Source of the DNA: Brachionus plicatilis
Taxonomy: Eukaryota > Rotifera > Eurotatoria > Ploima > Brachionidae
Assembly (NCBI GenBank): GCA_010279815.1
Contig: QEOQ01000030.1
Coordinates: forward strand, 21,844 to 85,843
Reading direction: 5' to 3'
DNA length: 64,000 nucleotides
Shown here: positions 58,715 through 64,000 of the stretch, piece after piece
Layout: each line of letters opens with the position of its first letter
Numbering within the stretch: the first letter of the stretch is position 1
The notes under the pieces: generated by a model
Database searches by the model: none
What the model was told of the DNA's origin: nothing
The model's input: the letters and a program-made list of their open reading frames with translations, nothing else
Translations under genes and position numbers: made by a program

Positions 58715-58979
58715 CTTGAATAATAAAAACCGATAAAAGCTGATGTACCTCCTTCTGTAAATGAAAGTTTAGGATCTATAGCTTTTGGATGACAATTGGT
58801 ACAATTCAATATAAATTTATCATGGACAAGTCAAAAATAATAAAAAATGCTGACAGTTTGGTCTCAATTTTTTATGTTTAGCATAGCTTGTTGGCTTAAC
58901 ATTCTTATTAAAAATTTATCTTTTCTCTGAGACTTGTCTCTTCTCCGTCATTCAATCTGACCCATATCGTTCCTTTTTT

Positions 58980-59185
58980 CGAAGTTTTTTCATTTCAGTT
59001 TCTTCTTATTCAGGTTATTTATTATCTGAGTCTTCGTCTGAGTCATATTCAGTATTTGGTTGATTTGATGTTTCCATTTCTTCTTCAAAATCATTATCAA
59101 AGTCATCATTTTCCTCATAATCATTATAATTATCATCAGAGACTTCATATTAGGTATCATCCGCATTTCTAAGAAGTTCAAAAAC
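58980..59185 (-). pseudogene. Acidic coding relic
   Basis: On the minus strand one frame encodes a strongly acidic run (DDNYNDYEENDDFDNDFEEE, later YDSDEDSDNK) and ends at a stop near 59018. An in-frame TAA lies about 13 codons upstream of the acidic part, so it is broken or a terminal exon. It may belong with the zinc-ribbon exon 300 bp downstream. Family unknown. Confidence 0.35.
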
Positions 59186-59235
59186 TTTTCATCGGGACAT
59201 GGTTCAAAAAATTATTATTTATTATAGGAATTAAG

Positions 59236-59479
59236 CAAAGTTGTTTAAAAGTCCAAAAAAAAAGTCCAAGTCCAGACTTTTTTTTTATACTCTTGTTTAT
59301 ACTCTTGGGTTGTCTAATGCAATAGATTTGCCATTTATCAGATTTTTCTTTCAATTTTAACATAAGAGTCTTCACAAATCTTCTTCAGTTTTCAAAATTT
59401 TAAAGCCTGGACTTGGACTTTTGAAAAAAAAAAATACCGGACTTGGACTTGACTTGAGACTTATTATTTTTAAAAAACT
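59236..59479. mobile_element. hAT-like MITE, copy 3, perfect 8-bp duplication
   Basis: Begins CAAAGTTGTTTAAAAGTCC and ends AAAAACTCTG in inverted form. It is flanked by GAATTAAG at 59228-59235 and again at 59480-59487, an exact 8-bp duplication. The interior shares TATACTCTTGGGTTGTCTAA and CTTCTTCAGTTTTCAAAATT with the other copies and has extra GGACTTGGACTT repeats near the right end. Confidence 0.85.
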
Positions 59480-59487
59480 CTGGAATT

Positions 59488-60069
59488 AAGTAGAGTTGGA
59501 AATCAAAAGCATAACTAGCCATGTCTTTGATTTATTTTACGAAATAAAAGAAAATATTTTTGGAGGATCCAAAAAACCCCTCTTCGGATTTAACATATTC
59601 TTTTTTTTTGCATGAAAATAAAAATATTTTGATATCAAAATTAATTAGTTAAAATATTTTTTTGATTTTAATTTTAATGGAAAAAAAAATTGGCAAAAAT
59701 GATTAAATTTATCGAGTAATAAGCAAAAAAAGTACCAAAAAGGGTCGAGGAGTGTTGAAATTAGCCTAAATTTCGAAAAAAAATAAAAAAATCTACTATA
59801 GATATTTAAATTTGTAAAAATGATATCTGGAAAAGCCATCAAGTGAATACAATTTATTAAAAGAAATATTATGAATTTTATCTTTTAATTTAATTTAAGG
59901 TTCACAAATAAACTACCTACTTCTAAATGACTAGTAAAATTGTTGTCAAACTAGTTCTTTCAAAAAAGAGTAATAATGAGAACAAGAGAATTCAATGAAT
60001 TTATCAAAGATTTTTTGCTTAAATTACTAAACTTTTTTTAATTGATCTATAATCTTCCATAATTGACTA
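59488..60069. other. AT-rich intergenic DNA, no gene seen
   Basis: A short GAGG...CCCCTC hairpin near 59561 resembles one near 57426. Nothing else recognisable. Confidence 0.3.
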
Positions 60070-61148
60070 CAGTCGTGTCGCATTAATCCGAACATTTTCG
60101 GAGTCAAGAATCTCGGTTCGGATTAATTTTTTCGGATAAAAAAAACTTGAATTTTACAAAGATAAGAAACATTTTATTGAATTATGAAAAAATTACAAAT
60201 TTAAAAAAAATTTTAAAATATATAAAATAACAAACATAAAATCTTTATTTATAATAAATTTACTGATAGAAATCGAGAATTGTTTCTTGATTAACTTAAA
60301 TATTTTTGGATGGAGACTTGGTTTAAATTATTTGCTTTTAAATCTGAAGTTTGGTCATTAAGGCAATTAAACGCATCTAAAGCAGATTCATTATTTTTCG
60401 ACAACTTAATATATTGCTGAACAATTTTAATGCATCTAAAACACTATATGTACAATGCTTAATAGCTGTTTGAAGAATCGCAACTAAGCCAGTAATCTTA
60501 TTTAGCTATAATCTCGCTTACTGATGATATTGGAATACGTAAGTTAAACTTTCTAGAAAATTTTTTTGCTATTGTAGACGTCTCAAAAAAAAGAAGTTTG
60601 TTTTGCACAACTAGAAGCTTGTATTCACATGCACAATTTATTATATATAAGTTTTTCAGTTCAGTTTAGTTATTAGTTTTTGATATTGTTTAGTTATTTT
60701 TTTATTTTATTTAATTTTGCAATTATTTGGTTTTGGATTTGGACCTCGTGTCCCAATAAAGTTATTAAAAAACCTTATTGTGTTTGATCCGTCGAGTCCA
60801 AAACGGGACTTGAGAAGTCTGACTGGAGAGTAAAAGCCTACCAGCAGACCCATAATATTACACTATTTCATATTTTTTTATTTTTGGGTTATCGACATAA
60901 AATTAAAAAATTTGTTTCTTTTGTTGAACTTGTAGTTCAATTTTAGATATTTTTTTACTAATTTTGTCTGGTTCGAATAAAAAAGAAATAATTCTAATTG
61001 TACATTAAATTTAAGCAAATACTGGGAATATAAAATTTTTGTTCGAATCGAAAAATAATCCACTTTAAAAAAAAAAATCAACATTAGTTAATATTGAAAA
61101 GGGTATAGGGAATAAAGGAAATTGGTTCGGATTAATATGATACGACTG
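60070..61148 (-). mobile_element. Internally deleted pogo/Tigger-like element
   Basis: The ends are CAGTCGTGTCGCATTAATCC (left) and, inverted, CAGTCGTATCATATTAATCC (right). Both continue as GAAC and are flanked by TA (60068-60069, 61149-61150). On the minus strand a CENP-B/pogo-type helix-turn-helix remnant is visible (IAKKFSRKFNLRIPISSVSE). After it comes a C-terminal tail (SVLDALKIVQQYIKLSKNNE then SALDAFNCLND). The DDE catalytic part between them is missing. A probable LTR is nested inside at about 60629-60860. Confidence 0.75.
60629..60860 (+). mobile_element. Possible solo LTR nested in the pogo-like element
   Basis: Within the TIR element, a stretch bounded by TGCACA and ATTACA has TATATAAG, a TCAGTT initiator-like motif about 10 bp later, an AATAAAG signal, then a more complex end (TTGATCCGTCGAGTCCAAAA then CGGGACTTGAG). 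This order (promoter, poly(A) signal, complex U5) fits an LTR. No clear target duplication was found. Confidence 0.35.
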
Positions 61149-61275
61149 TATCTCCAAAATTTTTATGGTCCACACATTTCACTGTATATCTTTTAATTAA
61201 ACCTACATTAACTTAAACAAAAAAAATATTAAAATTTTTTATTGAAATAAAAAAAAATTTTTGAATAAATGACAT

Positions 61276-63947
61276 TTAATTTGATGCATGATAAGAAACA
61301 CTGGGTATAGATAAATTGCTCGTAGCTTTATCTTCACTATCTAGAGGTTTTTTTGAATTGCGTCTAGCCGCCACATTTGAAAGCCTTCTTGAATGCATCA
61401 TTGAACTTCGCCTTGATTGAGTCGAAATTCTTCTCACCGAATTTCGACTTACACGCGGTATCTGTAGGTAATTTGGGTTCTGATTTGAGAGAGAACTTCG
61501 ACCGGCATTCGAATACCAGCCAGATATGCTATTTTTATGGGAATTCACCCCGGTGCTGCATCTACTTAGGGTCCTTCGCCTGTACTCGCCAATATCTGTC
61601 AAATCGGACTCAAGATAGGTCGATATGGTCCGAGCATGAGAATACACAATAGATGGAGCAAATGAAGAAGTTGATGCCTGCCGTCCAAATGTAATCCTGT
61701 ACTCGGTGTTGCGTTGGTTTCTTTTGAACTTGGCAAAAAAATCATCGAAAATGTGTCTTGAGCTCAGACTCAATAGTGAAGGCAAAAACAGGGCCGAATA
61801 CAAATAGCTGACCATGTTGGAGATAAGAACAACTTTGCCAAGGGATGAGTAGAACTTTACCGAAGAGGCCAGCAAAGGCAAACTTCCCAAACAGGACACT
61901 AAACAATGGACCAGCATGCTCAAGCCCACATTGGAAAATGACCAAATGATACAGTTTTGTTGGTGGACATGGGGTGCGTAGCGGAGCGATACACCTTTGA
62001 ATATGGAATACTGAGATGTCAAAATTATTTGCAAAATAAACAAATTTATATTGTAGAGGTTGATTTTGAAGTCTAGACAGACCAGCAAGGCACTTATGGT
62101 CCAGAGGGAAGAAACTATGGTCACATAGACACACAACGATGTGACCAATTTTGAACATGAGTACAAAGTTATTGCCAGCAAAATTATCAATGAAACCATT
62201 GAAGTAAGCAACAGTTGCTGGTTGGATTTTTTTTGGAAAAAATAATTTTCCAATTGTTCCGATGTCCACCAAACAAAGTTTTCGTTAAGGCCAACATTTA
62301 GAACCAAATCTTTCCACCATGATTCAATTGAGTTGAAAATTAGCTGAACACTTTCAAACTCGAGCTCGTCAATGGCCACATTGGTCTCTATTTGAACATA
62401 ATACAAACTTGGAACAAGTCGATTTTTCAAAAAAACAGGACTTGACTTGAACTCTTTTCCTTGGTTGGCCTCATATTCCACAACTTTTAAACTCCACCAT
62501 CTTATGCACTTGGTAAACACATTTTCTGCTAGATGAAGATTTTTGAGCATGCAATGGCTCTCATGGTGCCTAAAAATGGGATCCGCGAGCCTTTTTTCCA
62601 CATTTGCCAAAGTCTCAATTTGGTCGATATTTTTCGCAGTGGACAAATTGAGCAAAAAGTCGTTCAGACCCAAACTGAAGCAATTCAGCCTGCTAATCCA
62701 AGCGGGCTGTTTGACTTTTCCAAGATAATGGCACAGCTTCATCATTTGGTCGAACTGTGCCAATCCATCGGCTTCCATGTCCACGCTCAGCAAAGAACCA
62801 ATGTCCTGATTGTAATGTTGTATCTTAGAGCCCCAAACTATCAGAATTTTGAGACCATTTTTTGTCTTGGACGAAACAAATGTGTTGTCCAAAGAAAATT
62901 TGGGGTAATGGAAGAGCAAAAATAAGCTCAACAGGCTCATGCCTGTAAAAATCAGGAGCCAGAAAATTTTGAACCGAGTGACCAGAAATGGAATGTGATC
63001 ACTAAAAAGCTTTTTGATCAATTGATTTAGATCTGCATCACAAATTTTGATCTGATGTTTGTACCAAAATTTGTGATGGTAATTAGACAAGAACAAAATG
63101 GCCAGCGAATAAACCGAAAAGCCAATGACCATGTAGCTGAGAAGCAGGATGATCAGCAAAAGAGAAAATTTTTGAATAACTTCAATTTGATTCAAATAGC
63201 TCACAAAGAGAATGAACAAAAATGCCAAATTTTTTGGCACAATGTAGTAGAACGACTGTCTGAATGTGCTGTTGGTGATTTTTTTGGAACGCTCGGTCAC
63301 ATTGGCTTTGGAGTTGGCAATTTGTTTGCGCGACTGAGAGTAGCAAATGGATACAATCAGAGAATCGTTTAAAATTATTAGATAAAGTGTCACTATTGAT
63401 GTAATGTTGTATACAGAGACCGCATGTGTGTTCGACCGTAGATATGCGTATAAATAGTAGTAGCTGATGTAGGAAAAGAGGACTGTGGTCAAATTTAGGA
63501 CAAAGCTGACTAGTAAAAAAAGAATGGTGTGAAAAAAGAAAATACTAAATGTGGTTATTATCAGCCAGGACCAAAAGAGAATGTATGCATTGGAAATAAT
63601 TACTTTTTTCTGGTAGATCGATTTTAAATTAAAGTTGTTTGTAAAATTCACTGGAACAAGTGAGTGTTTATCTAGGAGATGTAGAAGTTGGTGACCAAAT
63701 TGTTTGCCCAATTGATCGATTGGTTTCGATTTGGAGCTTAGAACAGACCGATTTTGGTACTCGAATCGACTGTTTTCACTTAATTTAATGTAAATATAAA
63801 AAATTTTGTATTTCGATGACCAGTAGTTTTTAAAAAATGAAAGATTGCAGCTGTCTGTATTGATAAAGCATCGTCTGACCTCAACTCTAGCTTGGTGCTT
63901 CTCAGGATCTTTTTTTATATTTGCCAAATATTGGTTTATTGATTCAT
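61276..63947 (-). CDS. Dispatched-like RND / sterol-sensing membrane protein, 5' partial
   Basis: Dispatched proteins release lipid-modified Hedgehog from cells. About 890 codons are in the window. The first in-frame ATG lies after several TM helices, and the frame is open to a likely AG acceptor at about 63948, so earlier exons (first TM helix, most of the first ectodomain) are outside. Numbering from 63927: end of ectodomain 1 (1-108); TM2-6 sterol-sensing region (110-281); TM7 (318-340); ectodomain 2 (341-570, with VWGSKIQHYNQDIGSLLSVD); TM8-12 (571-720, with ASSVKFYSSLGKVVLISNMV). The basic tail has repeated RRxS (RRIS, RRSS, RRLS, RRNS). The acidic pair expected in TM4 reads ILNDS and the TM10 acidic position reads ILTSQYS, so the RND ion-relay residues look reduced. 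It could be a divergent paralogue. A poly(A) signal lies at 61238-61243. Confidence 0.82.
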
Positions 63948-64000
63948 CTTTATAAAAAATATTTAATAAAACATGTACAATATTTTTATTTTACATGGTT

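Noticed and set aside
61742..62272. 176-codon minus-strand frame overlapping the Dispatched-like gene
   Set aside because: It is out of frame with the recognisable RND/SSD protein and lacks a domain of its own.
63925..63927. TTG as the start of the Dispatched-like protein
   Set aside because: The codon is TTG, not ATG, and the frame stays open upstream to a likely AG acceptor. The true start is in an exon outside the window.
1..64000. tRNA, rRNA or snRNA genes
   Set aside because: I looked for TTCGA-type B-box sequences and cloverleaf arms but found none convincing. Short RNAs could still be missed by eye.

Overview
The window is from a very AT-rich animal genome. It carries spliceosomal introns (54 nt to about 3 kb, GT-AG), metazoan signalling genes (Notch-like, Dispatched-like, anoctamin) and many relics of non-LTR retrotransposons, MITEs and probable solo LTRs. 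The composition, short introns and LINE style would fit a small invertebrate such as a monogonont rotifer, but no species marker is present and this is a guess. All three intact genes lie on the minus strand. A run of Ns at 40072-40162 marks an assembly gap.

Layout. 1-26.2 kb is a gene desert of low-complexity AT sequence. It holds an 8-bp-TSD hAT-like MITE (1986-2219), a Tc1/mariner-like MITE (4676-5339), LINE 3' tails, a two-copy tandem repeat (9.7-10.2 kb) and a nested palindrome block (24.4-25.2 kb). 26.3-28.8 kb is a mosaic of a repeated intron-containing gene fragment, a large foldback, and two LINE C-terminal fragments. 29.3-32.2 kb is one uninterrupted, unusually GC-rich ORF for a compact Notch-type receptor: signal peptide, six EGF repeats, a NOD-like region, a TM segment, a RAM-like VWFP motif and ankyrin repeats, with no LNR repeats. 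Directly upstream of its start is a tandem array (32.25-34.42 kb) whose monomers resemble the Notch leader itself, broken by a LINE insertion. Further upstream, two diverged copies of a non-coding module (34.7 and 36.4 kb) each hold a CSL/Su(H)-type site.

40.2-43.5 kb holds two more TIR elements. 43.55-52.16 kb is an anoctamin (TMEM16) gene that I could reconstruct as 17 exons in one consistent frame (905 codons), with all calcium-site residues present. MITE-type elements sit in two of its introns. 55.6-61.1 kb is a transposon cluster: a truncated LINE reverse transcriptase, a probable solo LTR, a second copy of the repeated gene fragment with a LINE inserted in it, another hAT-like MITE with a perfect TSD, and an internally deleted pogo-like element. 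61.28-63.95 kb is most of a Dispatched-like RND/sterol-sensing protein whose 5' exons lie beyond the right edge.

How the genes relate. Notch-like and Dispatched-like proteins belong to the Notch and Hedgehog pathways, and anoctamin is a calcium-activated scramblase or channel. Nothing in the sequence shows that they are co-regulated. The most unusual items are the LNR-less Notch, the leader-derived tandem array, and the duplicated CSL-site modules upstream of it.
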